Shown here piece after piece: positions 1-10,530 of a stretch of 64,000 nucleotides of DNA. A model generated the notes under the pieces. That model had not been told where the DNA came from, ran no database searches, and was given only the letters and a program-made list of their open reading frames with translations. Source of the stretch: Thereva unica (lineage: Eukaryota; Arthropoda; Insecta; Diptera; Therevidae); the NCBI GenBank assembly GCA_949987705.1, contig OX465286.1:15761676-15825675 (forward strand), given 5' to 3'. The position numbers and the translations under genes are program-made. How positions within the stretch are numbered: position 1 is the stretch's first letter; every line of letters begins with the position of its first letter.

Positions 1-1190
1 TCAGGGAGGGTAGTCTGAGCCCGTAAACCCAGGGATGAAGTACGTTGGGATCGCACCTTTATTGCGAGATCTCCTTAGATCTCCTGCGGAAGTAAAGGCA
101 CCTAATCGGAGAAGCTACTCAAAAAACGACCGCTTTCAGAAAACCCCGAAAACATATTAAGTGATATCTGGAAGCTGGCTACTCCCGTGTAGAGGCTGGT
201 AGGGTCTGCGTGGCCCCCGACGAAGAAAGGGATACCAGTTTTCGTAATAAGAAGAGGCTTACATCATCTGGATGTTCTCTAGGGTATAATAACCTGGCGA
301 AAAGAAAAGTCGGACGCACTCATAATGAAGTCTAGAACGACTTCAAAGCCGACCTTCTGTCAAATAGCAGAAAGTGTCACAATGGACGTGCTTGCGACTG
401 ACAATCCGGAGACTCTTCTGACCACGAAACAACTAGTTACCGTGCAAGGAAGTCTTCTGGAGGCGATAGCCGAATTGGCTCAAGACTCAGAACAGCCCAG
501 GTCACTAGCGGTCTGTGCGCCCTCTATGATGGGCCGCCTTAAGCCCTGGAAGGAGCAAACCTTGTTTCTGTAGACGGGAGCAAGCTGCTGCGCACTCTTT
601 TTGTCATCGGGTACTTCCCGGTAGCAACAAAAGACTCCACTGGCATTATGTTGAAAAGGATAGTGGTCCAAAAAAGGCCCTAAGGGTATAGGAGTGGAGA
701 ATACTCCACAAAGTGCACCGCATAAAATTCACCGAGATGACGTTGTCAGGATGGTGAACACTGCAATTTTGGGCTGATGGTAGGAGAAGCCTCTTTTAAC
801 GATGACTCTCTCCACCATCTCAACCTTACCGGCTAGGGTAAGCTCCAATGCCCAACCATGCAATACAAACAACCAAATAGCCTCCAGAGAAAGTGGTGCT
901 GCTGGCGAAACGTCGGGGAAGCAACTCTGAGAAGACATGCTTCCTCTATTGCCGCTACAGACGGGGCTGCGACCTTAAAACCACCATCGGAATCCTTATG
1001 GCTTGCAAAAGGGGAGATATAATCCTGTAACGAAATGCCAGGCAGGCAGTGCTCGAACAAAGTTTTATCTAGGGCAATTGGAAATACAATTTATGTGAAG
1101 TGAGAGCGTCGACCAAAGGGCCCCGAAACACAAAACTGCCCAAAACTTCTGCCAACTACTCGCAACTACCCTTGCTCTTGTTTTTGGGCA
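1..1190. other. Unresolved leading segment, possibly an old LINE ORF1 remnant
   Basis: No complete gene is visible. A short plus-strand open frame at 325-573 (82 codons) contains a stretch reading TKQLVTVQGSLLEAIAEL, which looks like the helical start of ORF1-type proteins near insect retrotransposons, but this is a weak impression rather than a family match. Around 1131-1192 two inverted arms (AACTGCCCAAAAC and a near-complement) could form a small hairpin. Nothing else could be assigned. Confidence 0.25.
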
Positions 1191-1386
1191 GTTATGCATA
1201 AAATTACCACCAGGTTTTTCGAAGCTTTAACTACTCCAACATAGATGGCTTTTCCTTTTTAAAGGTTAAGTTTATGTATTTGAAAAGATGTTTTATAAAG
1301 AAAATATACAAAATTCATAAATTTGTATAAAATATATACATATGTATTGTATTATACCGCTTTTATTTCAAAACAAACTCTACAAA

Positions 1387-1780
1387 CCCAGTCGGGAAAG
1401 GAAGAACTTCTTCATTAATGCTGAATGCCTGATTTTGTAAATGGTATACACTAGGTACTCTTATTACCAGCTGGATTATTTTGTTAATTACAATTAACAT
1501 AGAAATGTCATAGCCATGGAAGGCCTAACATAGGTCATTACTGGTAAAAAGGAGAAAGAATCAAAAGAACGAAGAAATAACAGAACAGAACAAATAAATG
1601 ACAAGCATAGAGGCATTACCCTCTGCATTACCAGGTAATGCAAAATGTAAGTAGTATACTTTGGCTGTGGACGTTGTGGATTCTGTATTAATTACATTGC
1701 AACCGATTACCTTTGCAGTGTCAAATCAGGACTGAAGTAATCAAATACATAAGTAAGGGCTTCCAATATTCCCGACTGGG
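1387..1780. mobile_element. MITE with CCCAGTCGGGAA terminal inverted repeats
   Basis: The left end reads CCCAGTCGGGAAAGGAAG and the right end is its near-complement, finishing CCCGACTGGG. The 394-bp unit has no coding capacity. The dinucleotide AA lies on both sides (1385-1386 and 1781-1782), a possible 2-bp duplication. The interior is rich in CATTAC words, a feature shared with the MITE at 38801-39051. The CCCAG ends resemble those of the large CACTA-like element at 24819-32311, so it is inferred to be a non-autonomous relative. Confidence 0.65.
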
Positions 1781-1899
1781 AATACACAATGAGCCGCTCT
1801 GTTAAAATAAACAATTACTTTGAGTTTATATTTTACAGGTAATTGTCAAAAATCGTGTTCGATTGGTGCTGTACGCGCCAGTACTTGGGAGTAGAATAA

Positions 1900-2130
1900 A
1901 TCGCCCAATGGATCGCAGCTTGTGCGATCTCTAAGCCTTTACGGCTCGTACCCCGTCTGGTCTCAAATGTCATGAAAAAGGTTTTAGGGAGTTTAGCCAG
2001 TAGAAATCGGACACAATCGTTTGGCTACGAACACCCCAGCCGTATCGTACCTCCGCCCAATAGGCTGCTATCCATGTCACTTTCCGAGCAACGGGAAGAG
2101 GCTGCATGCTTGGTTAGGTAATTTTCCCCG
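1900..2130 (+). mobile_element. Probable 3' remnant of an R1-type LINE
   Basis: The stretch near 1970-2015 (GTCATG, then about 25 bases on AGTAGAAATCGGACAC) parallels the region just past the end of the R1-type LINE at 36770-36810 (GTCATG, then AATAGGAATCAGACAC). No reading frame survives. The assignment rests on this single within-window similarity. Confidence 0.3.
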
Positions 2131-2189
2131 AGCCTATCTAGCTTAGACTAAAAATTGAAATTCTAGCTGTGTTGACTTAATGATTTTAA

Positions 2190-2790
2190 ACTCTTGGTTG
2201 TGGGGTTATGGCCGATTAGCATTTTGGGAGGGGCTGCAAATAACGCCATTATGAGCCTAGCCCGACCGCCTCGTGTGGACCCCGTGCGGATTGCCCTATA
2301 AGACCTACCCAAAGGATCTAACGCCTTGCCTTATTCGGGCCTCGTCATAAGAAATGCTCCGTTTGGCCTGGCCTCTTTGAGGAAAAATCATTGCTCCTCG
2401 ATTCAGAAATGCCGAAGCCCACTGGAATGGCATTCCACAATTCCAGTTGATTACTCTCTCTTTAGTAAGCTTTTACGTTCAACTGGGCGAACTGAGATTT
2501 GTTTATCCTCAGTTGAATTTGTGAAAATTGTATGCCAACTGATGTTTTTTAAAGTTAGGGTCGCCAATTTGCTCGAATTTGCGCAGTGCGTCCGGTGAAG
2601 CCGGGGTTTTCTTTAAAGTTGTCGTTTTCGAATACGTAAGGTAGCCAACCCATTTCATTTGAAATGTGGTTTGCCTACTTGGGCCATTATGAAAACTGAT
2701 AAGGCATACCTCACTTCAGTATCACTGATTTTGTGTGAGCGGTGTTTATGAGGAAAATCTTTCGGAGTGCCCGTCATTTGCTACATGCGG
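2190..2790. repeat. Dispersed repeat, copy A (unknown class)
   Basis: Long similarity to 57690-58735: both contain GGGGTTATG, ATGAGCCTAGCCCGACCGCC, GATTGCCCTATAAG, CCTCGTC, AAAAATCATTGCTC, AAGCCCACTG and end with GAGGAAA...TTTGCTACATG. Copy A lacks the central block (CCCAACTGAGTACTAATT...) that is present in the 57.7-kb, 37.5-kb and 13.1-kb copies. There is no coding capacity, and neither terminal inverted repeats nor a poly-A tail were found, so the class is open. Confidence 0.6.
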
Positions 2791-3361
2791 TTTTTATGGC
2801 TAGCCTACGGGGAAATCCCTCCTTCGCATGCCCTGAGGCAATCCCCTTGTTAAATACTAGGCTAGTAGGTTTTAAAAACCTTAGGCTATAGTTATAAGGT
2901 CTTAATAGTTCTAATATCATATATTTAGTTTTCGTATGAAAAGGCCCTTCGCCCACATTCATTCGTCGCCAGGGACCCCGAGATACTCCGCCAACGTTTT
3001 GAGTTACTATGGGTGTGCATGAAATTTTTAGGGCGTGCATTTCCCCACCCAAAGGAAAATTGCGTGTGCTCTTTTCCTTCCATCCCTACGCGCCCCGCCC
3101 CCCCCCTGATTACAAGAATACGACTATACAGCATAGAGAAGAAAACCCGACAAATATATGGTCTCAACCGGATACCAACCATACCCGGTAGTTTACCTTC
3201 ACGGTAAAGGCTCCAATATCCTGTGAAGCTCCAAAAACTGTAATGTCGTTACTGAGCAGAAATGATAAAGTAAAAGAACACCGCCAAAGATAAGAGCGCC
3301 CCTGTCATAAGACCCTCAACACACACAAGAGTGCCAATATAATCACTCCCAAAATAAAACT
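2791..3361. other. Gap with no recognisable feature
   Basis: Mixed-composition DNA with a C-rich run near 3095-3110. Overlapping short frames here look random and share no similarity with other parts of the window. Nothing could be supported. Confidence 0.4.
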
Positions 3362-3950
3362 GAATTTTTTAAAGTGGCCTAAGAAATTGGGATCGTTTCT
3401 AATGTGGCCTAAGTCAGTGAGACCGTTTTTTTTTTAAAGTGGCCTAAGTCAACGGAACCATGTTTTGAAAGTGGCCTAAGTCAATGGGACCCTTTTTTGA
3501 AAGTGGCCAAAGTTAATGGGACAATGGTCAATGGAACTCTTTTCTTGAAGGTGACCAAAGTCAATAGAATCGGTTTTTTGAAAGGGGCCTAAGTCAAAAA
3601 GACCGTTTCCTTAAAGTGGCCTAAGTCAAAAAGACTGTTTCCTTAAAGTGGCCTAAGTCAAAAAGACCGTTTCCTTAAAGTGGCCTAAGTCAACTGGCCG
3701 CTTTTTTGAAAATAGTTTAAGTCAATGAGACCGCTTTGAATGTGGCCCAAGTCAGTGGGGCCGTTTTTCGAAAGTGGCCTAAGTTAAAAAGATGTTTCTT
3801 TGAAAGTTGGCTAAGTGAATGGGATCGTTTTTTAAGTGGCCTAAGTCAATGGGACTTTTTTTTGAAAGTGGCCCAAGTCAATGGGATTGATTTTTTGAAA
3901 TTGAAAATTGAAGTCAAGGGGACCGTTTCTTTAAAGTGGCCTAAGTCACC
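3362..3950. repeat. Minisatellite array of about 30-33 bp units
   Basis: Degenerate tandem units built on GTGGCCTAAGTCAATGGGA followed by a T-rich block and GAAA. Roughly 17-18 units can be counted by eye. Some neighbours are near identical (three units at about 3595-3690 with AAAAAGACCGTTTCCTTAAA). The array breaks abruptly at 3950 where LINE sequence begins and resumes at 5753. Confidence 0.85.
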
Positions 3951-5745
3951 TGATCGTGGGGTGCAACGCCAATGCGAAACATACGCTTTGGGGAAGCAAT
4001 GAGAATAACAAGAGGGGAGAGTCCCTATTCCATTATATCATTGATTCTAACCTAGCAGTGTGTAACCGGGGCAACACCCCAACCTTCGTATTCCCAAGCA
4101 CGGAGAATTTTCAAGGTTGGGAAGAAGTGCTGGACATCACGCTGTCCATGGACATGGAAACTACTGCTGTAGAAAACTGGAGGGTATCAGATCAAGGGTC
4201 CTTCTTGGACCAGCGAGGGATACGCTTCAAGATAAGCCTGCAGGTTGAAGCTACTCAACCGCACAGAAACCCAAGAAGGACTGACTGGAAGAAGTTCGGT
4301 CAGGTCCTGAGAGCTAAACGCTAATTGAAGATAGGGTCAAAACTTTCGAAAACGCTAGTCGGTCAGCGTATAAGATATCCTGCCCAATAAGGCGGAGCAA
4401 AAAACCCTTTGCGTGGTGCTTAGCTATGTTTCTATGAGTTGGAGGGACACGGGCGAGGGAAGTCTTGATCCCAAACATAGGGAGAAAAAGAGTCATCGAC
4501 TGCCACATCCGCCAATCGGTACAGGTGACTTTACTGTCACCAGCTCAACGTGCCTATCTCAGTGGTAGATCCACCGAGACAGCTCTGCACGAGGTTGTGG
4601 GTACTATCGGAAAGACCCTGTATTAAAAACAATATACTTTGGTAGCCTTCTTAGATATAGAAGGCGCCTTTAACAACGTACGTACTGAATCGATTCGAGA
4701 AGCTCTCTTAGACCTGAACGTAAAAGCAAGCCTGAGGCATTGGCTACCAGCTACGTTGAGCTCGAGAATAAACCAAGCGGATTTGGGAACCGAGGCTGTA
4801 TTCAAATACGCCAATAGAGGATGCAAGGATGCCTAAATGAAATTGGCAGCTAGGCTGTAAGCTGCGGTCTGGCAGACAATCCGGGAAAAATTGATGTGAT
4901 GCTTTTTACAGAGAAAACGAAAATTCCCGCCTTCAATCTCCCCAGGTGGGAGGGGCATACTCCCACCTTATCGTCCAGAGAAAAACTCTAAACTCAACTG
5001 GAAGACGAACATCGAGGAAAGGGTAAAGAATCCTGCATATCCTTGTACGCCTGTAAAAAACGTTTGGCAAGATATAGAATATCAAGCCAAAGATGGTCCT
5101 GTGGATGCACACAGCTGTGCTATGCCCAATTGTCACGTATGGGTCGTTAGTATTATGGCTAGCGCTGATCAGGGCCTATAACATGATAAAGTAGGGAAGG
5201 GTCTAGGAAACGGCAACAGTAGGGGCAACAGGGGCCATGGGGACATGCCCCACGAAAGCTCTCGACGTTATCTTGCACCAACTCCCCCGATCTTGCTATC
5301 GATGCTATTCTTGACTACCATCTACTTTTAGCCAACCAAAAGTGGAGAGCATTGGAGACCTGCGCTATCTCTAGGGCGACTTGGCCGACTTATAACAAAG
5401 AAAAAACAATGGGTCTCTTAAACAGACCCCGACGAGATATTGCCAGAATCATGACAATCATCACGGGACATTGGGCCATAGGAGACCACGCTGCCAAGTT
5501 GAGCATTCCGTTCAACGTCCGAGACAAACGAGAGAGAAACTTCCTGTGTAAGTGCCCGACTTTAGCTTAGCCCAGGCAGCACACTCTAGTCAGTTAACCT
5601 TCCTAAATTCCACAGGATGACTCTAAGCATCTCACCCGAAAAAACAGCCACTTCATAATCAAGGTATATGAGTTGTGACAAAAAGAGGCACCAACCGCTA
5701 ATTGGGCCTCCGTTCCCACTGGCTGCCTAGCCCTTCACCTGCCTA
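3951..5745 (+). mobile_element. Decayed LINE (LOA/R1-like, with RNase H tail) inside the minisatellite
   Basis: Three translated islands lie in family order on the plus strand. At 3956-4324 is the C-terminal half of an APE-type endonuclease (LWGSNENNKRGESLF, GNTPTFVFPSTENF, LDITLS). At 4520-4836 is reverse transcriptase (AYLSGRSTETALHEV then AFLDIEGAFNNV). At 5352-5570 is the C-terminal tail found after RNase H in such LINEs (RDIARIMTIITGHW, FLCKCPTLA). The RT catalytic motif and most of RNase H are missing or unreadable, and there are several frameshifts. A minisatellite flanks both ends, and the shared flanking word TAAGTCA may be a target duplication or simply part of the repeat unit. Confidence 0.75.
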
Positions 5746-5752
5746 CCTTACT

Positions 5753-5880
5753 AAGTCAACTGGCGGTTTTTTAAAAATGGCTTAAGTTAATGGGACCGTT
5801 TTGTTGAAAGTGGCATAAATCAGTGGGATCATTTCTTGAAAGTGGCCTAAATCAATGGAACCGTTTTTGGAGATAAGGAA
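5753..5880. repeat. Minisatellite array, downstream portion
   Basis: About four further units of the array at 3362-3950 (TAAGTCAACTGGC, TTAAGTTAATGGGACCG, AAATCAATGGAACCG). It directly follows the LINE remnant, so the LINE interrupts one former array or was amplified with it. Confidence 0.8.
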
Positions 5881-5889
5881 TATCCTTAC

Positions 5890-6320
5890 TATTGGACGGT
5901 GGTTAGAAGGGTTGTACGATTCGTGAGTTTTTTAAAATAGGGATCACTATTAATTGTACCACGAGAAGCTCTATGAGACACCATAGTACACTTAATGAAA
6001 ACTCTAAAAAAAACTCGGCTCATTGAGTGGGTCGAGGCCACACGGGGAATTCGGTGGGCCGTGGGTCGAGACCCGAGGGTGGCATAGCAGTTTCGGGTAA
6101 AAATCACTCGATGGGAAAGAAATACTAATGAATCGGTCTGATTTCTGTTATTACTTCTCTGCCTTGTAAATGAAAGCGTAAATGCATTATGCAACTGAAC
6201 ATGGAGCGCGACAGAGTAGGGCTTTGGCACATGTAGAAACACAATTCGCAGTCCAGTGGCTCGGAAAAATAAGCGAATAAATCCCCGACCATTAGAGCTT
6301 TCACATAGTATCATATATAG
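5890..6320 (-). mobile_element. Decayed LINE-A fragment (endonuclease/linker region)
   Basis: Aligns with the LINE-A copy at 19063-21527. 6231-6310 parallels 21262-21345 (AACACAA.TC.CAGTC, AAGCGAATAA, CACATAGT against CCCATAGT). 6000-6165 parallels 20750-20890 (CATTGAGTGGG, ATAGCAG, TCGGGTA, TTTCTGTTAT, ACTTC). An open frame of 141 codons on the minus strand here is not the ancestral frame and is an accident of decay. Confidence 0.55.
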
Positions 6321-6825
6321 TTCCTTTTAGGAACAGTTTCTTGTTTTTTTTTTCGTGGGAAGGACATGATAAGGATACGATGTATATGGGAACCTAATAC
6401 TTACTGAACATAGGCAACGATCCAAGAACTGCCAAGAGGTGAATCTACTTACATCAACGTGAAATATCTCTCATATTTTCGAATACTAAGGGAACTAAGA
6501 AATATGCAGGTCAAGGAGATTGAGAGCTCCTTCAAGTGTGCGATAATGCCAGAGGAGCTCTTTTGCAAGTTTTGCTTTTGAAAGTTTACAAAATTTGATA
6601 TAAATTTTTATATTTGGATTTAAAAAGAGCTCATCGTTTTTGGTGTAATCTGAGAAGTAATTTGAGTCAATTTACATTATGAACGTTAAAATTATATACA
6701 CGCAACCATGATTTCGCAATTACATTATAAATATGTAATGCAAAGTTCTATTTACCTTTTATAGTTGGAGAGAAGTTTTGCCCACACTATAATGTGTATA
6801 CCCACAGAGTTACCTTATATGAGTT
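6321..6825. other. AT-rich gap without recognisable genes
   Basis: No open frame resembling a protein family. A short T-run lies at 6342-6353. The block at 6560-6760 is strongly AT-rich. The minus-strand LOA-type LINE ends against this gap in a TTATAATATAATAATAAT-like tail at about 6826-6853. Confidence 0.4.
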
Positions 6826-7225
6826 CAGGGTATTATTATTATTATATTATAAGGAGTGAGGGGGCAACCCATATGGTAAACACAGCGGCCAAGTTAGGCC
6901 TATTGTGTACGTACCCCACTAGCGGAACAGACTATCGGACTTCCAAATGAAGGCAAGAAGGTCTTTAATTGATGAAGACCGGACTTGGGCAGGGCTCAAG
7001 AACTCTCTGATAAACGTTCTTCTTCTAAGCCAGATCAGAGCAGGATATTCACAAAGAATATGTGTGGAAGTCTGGTCGCCTTCCAAGCAGAGTCGGCATT
7101 CTGTCTCTTGAGACAGTCCTAGGTTGTGGAGGTGGTACCGCAGTCCTACATGGCCAGTGAGATAACCCACCAGCAGCCTTAGGTCCGCTCTGTTTAGAGT
7201 AATAGTGCCCCTTAAGGCAAAGGGT

Positions 7226-7715
7226 CTTATCTTCTTCTTCTTCTTCTTTGATCCGTTAGCTGGCGGTCCGAGCGGGACGTCCCCGCAACGGATACGCTGC
7301 TGTCGGTGCCGCTGGGTCCCGAACTCTATTCACGATTCGCTTCCATTCTTCTCGGTTTTTGGCGGTGTCTCGAGCCTCGGTAACTGATAATCGTTGATTC
7401 TTTAAGTCACCCTCGATATTCTTCAACCAGGTTTTCTTCGGTGCCGATCGCTGTATTCTCCAGTCTGCAGGACGGTCTCGCCAGAGAAGTTTACGTGGCA
7501 AGCGGTTATCATCCATTCGGCAAACATGTCCAAACCACCGTAGTCGACGTTTTTGCATTTCTTCTTCGATCAGTGTTTGTTGATCGCATCTTTGTCTGAC
7601 AACCTCGTTTCGAAGGCGATCACGGAGTGAGACACGGAGGATCTGCCTCAAACATCGCATTTGGAAGACCTCGAGCTTCTTAACGTCCGGTTTGAGCAGT
7701 GTCCACGTTTCGGAG
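7226..7715 (-). mobile_element. 5'-truncated RTE-like LINE 3' end inserted in the LOA-type LINE
   Basis: Minus-strand reading gives SETWTLLKPDVKKLEVFQM, RRLRWFGHVCRMDDNRLPRK, APKKTWLKNIEGDL and REEWKRIVNRVRDP. This is the terminal segment downstream of RT in RTE/CR1-like elements (the WFGHV.RM signature). The stop codon (TAA) is followed after only about 8 bases by a GAA/AAG microsatellite (7229-7247 on the plus strand), a very short 3' UTR with a microsatellite tail as in RTE-type elements. It separates the LOA RNase H (ending VPGHRQ) from the LOA C-terminal tail (starting near TITLNRADLR). No clean target duplication was identified. Confidence 0.75.
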
Positions 7716-8310
7716 CTTGTCTATGACCTGGGACTGACTCCCAATAGGCTAGGTTTATTCTCTTAATCCACTCTTCTATCAAGGACTTGGAGGTGGACCA
7801 AGAGATGCCACAGAAGGGTTCTGGGCCCTGGAACAACGTCTCAGACCCCTCCCTCGCAAGGCTGTCTGCAGCCTCATTTCCATCGATACCCCAGTGTCCG
7901 GGGACCCAGCAGAGCGAGACCTCGTTTCTTCTGGTCGGGCTCTGGAGTACGTCAAAACACCCTGCTACTATTTTGGAAGAAAACTTCCACGTTGAGAGTG
8001 CCTTGATGGCAGCTTGGCTGTCAGAAAAGATTTTAATGTTGGCGCCTTTCAGACCTTTCTCAAGGTTGAGCCTAGCGCAGGTCGCAATGGCATGTATTTC
8101 AGTCTGGAAAACAGAGGGCCACTTACCCATCGCAATCGAGACCTTGGAGTTGGGTCCTGCGACACCAGCCCCTGGGCCATGTTCCATCTTTGACCCGTCA
8201 GTAAACCAGTGGAGATGTTTTGGATCCCCAGGAAGAATAATTTCCTCCCACTCAGAGCGATCCGGGATAATCGTTCTGAATTTCCTTTGGAACCGCAGTT
8301 GACTAACCAT

Positions 8311-8440
8311 TTTTTTTTTATGTGGTAGACTAGAGGCTTAGGGAAAGCCCCTTTGTACTGTTCGACAATCTATTTTTCGTATAGAATGTCGAACAGCAGC
8401 TCTAGCCGGAAGATAGAAAGTAGAAAAAGAGAGACAGAGA
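8311..8440 (-). mobile_element. SINE 3' fragment inserted in the LOA-type LINE
   Basis: The reverse complement contains CTAGAGCTGCTGTTCGACAT, ATAGATTGTCGA, AGTACAAAGGGG and ACCACATAAAAAAAA, matching the 3' half of the SINEs at 16510, 24925 and 35252. The poly-A lies at 8311-8321 (as T). ATGGTT occurs on both sides (reverse strand, beside the poly-A and near 8447-8452), a possible 6-bp target duplication. It interrupts the LINE frame between the connector and the RNase H domain. Confidence 0.75.
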
Positions 8441-10530
8441 AGTAGGAACCATATGGTCGGATACGCGGCAGATGGAAATGCTTGGGATATCTTTAAGGAC
8501 ATCCATGTGTCCTTTGACCGTATGGGGCCAGTTGGATGAGATCTGAAGTCTCAAGGCACTTATGGCGGCGGATTTCCATATGAAGAGATGCAAAGGGGTC
8601 AATCCAATGATTGCGTCCATTGCAGCTGTGGGACAGGTCCGCATAGCTCCGGTAATGCAGAGGCAAGCAAGCCGTTGCAGCTTGCTGCACTTGAGGATCG
8701 ACGTAACCTGTTTAGTCTTGCGCCACCAAACTATAGCAGCATAGGTGACAACAGGTTTAACGATCGTATTGTACATCCAGTACATCATTTGTGGTGTAAG
8801 ACCCCATGTCTTACCCAGAAGCCTTTTGCAGGCCCATATGGCCCTTGTGGCTTTGCTGATGACGTAGTCAAGATGAGCGTTCCAGTTCAGCCTCTTGTCT
8901 AAATTTACTCCCAAATATTTGATTGAGTCTGAGTACTCAATTGTGGTATCCTAGATACAGATAGGACCTAGGTCCACTTTGTAGCGTTTGGAAAAAGGTA
9001 CCAGGACAGCCTTATTTGGGTTGATTGACAGACCCTTCTTGGTACACCATCTTTGAACTTCTCGCAGTGCCGTTCTCATGACCTCTGTAATGGTCAAGTC
9101 AAACTTCCCAGAGAAAATGATGGCAAGATCATCTGCATAACCGATGACATCGAAACCAGATTCAGATAGTTTGATCAAGAGTTCATCCACAACTAGTGAC
9201 CAGAGTAACGGGGATAAGACTCCACCTTGAGGGCACCCCTTAATAGCCTTAACACTAATGGTGGAGACACCTAGGGTAGAAGAAATGTCACGATCTGCAA
9301 GCATGGCATTTATCCACTCAATCGTGTGAGGATCCAAATTTCTGAGAGCCAGTGCTCTAGAGATAGAATCATAGCCAGTGTTATCGAAAGCACCTTCGAT
9401 GTCAAGGAACGCGCATAGGGCAGTTTCTTTAGCGAGGAAGGCTTTTTCGATTTTACTGACCAGGTGGTGTAAAGCAACCTCTGTTGATTTACACTTAGAG
9501 TAAGCGAACTGGGAGCTATGTAGAGGGAGGGAGAGCTCCAGTTTGCACCTAATATGAAGGTCTAGCAGCCTTTCCATTGTTTTCAAAAGAAAAGAGGTTA
9601 AGCTGATAGGTCTGTACGCCATCCCCAATTGAAGCTGGCTCTAAAGAGGCAGACCAGGTTGTTGAGGATCAGATCAAGGCCCTTCTGGAGAAGTGCCGGA
9701 AAAATTCCGTCGCCTCCCGAGGACTTATAGGGTTGAAAAGAGGCCACTGCCCATTTAACCTTGTCACGGTCGAAGATATTCCCTGAGAGACTGCGGGAAT
9801 AGCGGTCTGGGATGGTCCTATGACTACACCCAGCATCCAATGGATAAGCGGTCTGGAGGATTGACCCTGGAAAGTGCTCTCTGAGCAGGTACCTTAAGGT
9901 TTCCTCATGGTTAGAGGTGTAGGAGCCATCCTCCTTTTTGAGAAGGCCCACTCCGTTGAAGGAGTCTTTAGAAAGTAGCTTTAGGAGTCTAGACGCCTCT
10001 GGTAAAGTCTGAATGCTCTCACAGTGTTTCCTCCAGGCAATCCTTTTGGAACGACTCAACTCCTTGTTGTAGGCTGTTAGGGTGAACCTATATTCATCCC
10101 AATACCCGGTATGTTTTGCCCTATTGAACAATCTCCTAACGTTTCTACGCATTGCGGCTAAACTGTCATTCCACCAGGGCACTTTTCACGACGACTGAGA
10201 AAGGAAGAGTTGCTGTCATGGTAGGAAGAGATCAACACATCAGTAAGCTGCGTGGCCGCATTCTCCAGTTCATACACTGAGCTGATAGAAGCCGCAAGCT
10301 GGTCTGATTTCGAGGCCACAAGCCCCTGAAACTTAGAGCAGACTTGGTTTTCTTAGGAACCAAAAAAGAGGCGCGGATATGTGGAAGGCCCACAATGTCA
10401 AATCTAATGTGCAGATGATCCGACAGTGAGGCTTCGTCCAGAACACGCCAGTTTTCAATCCTGTCGGAGAGAAGCCTGCTTGTGAAGCCGATGACGAAAT
10501 TGCCGGCTGAGTTCAGGGTTTCGTAGGGTC

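Larger units (their letters stand above)
6826..10530 (-). mobile_element. LOA-type LINE (APE endonuclease end, RT, RNase H), minus strand
   Basis: Read on the minus strand: the end of an endonuclease domain at about 10530-10385; an RT leader at 10182-9598 (PWWNDSLAAMRR, CESIQTLPEASRLL, KSSGGDGIFPALLQKGLD); RT at 9628-8951 (YRPISLTSFLLKTMERLLD, AFLDIEGAFDN, GCPQGGVLSPLLWSLVVDEL and the catalytic YADD at 9128-9139); a connector at 8914-8440 (AMRTCPTAAMDAIIGLTPLH); RNase H at 8310-7740 with the acidic residues of FTDGSK, QTEIHAI, FSDSQAAI and WVPGHWGIDGNEAAD; and a C-terminal zinc-type tail at 7200-6919 (LNRADLRLLVGYLTGH, ECRLCLEGDQTSTHILCEYPA). RNase H plus this tail point to the LOA/I group. 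The 5' part (ORF1, most of the endonuclease) is absent. The frame breaks near 9600, and two later insertions split the RNase H side. Confidence 0.9.

Noticed and set aside
3362..3950. CRISPR array
   Set aside because: Repeats are directly adjacent and degenerate, without unique spacers, in a eukaryotic transposon setting. It is a minisatellite.
5889..6314. 141-codon minus-strand open frame
   Set aside because: The nucleotide sequence aligns with decayed LINE-A; the open frame is not the ancestral one and resembles no protein family.
7787..8302. 171-codon plus-strand open frame
   Set aside because: Exactly antisense to the LOA RNase H domain, whose catalytic motifs are readable on the minus strand.
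8588..8902. 104-codon plus-strand frame
   Set aside because: Shadow of the LOA connector region on the opposite strand.
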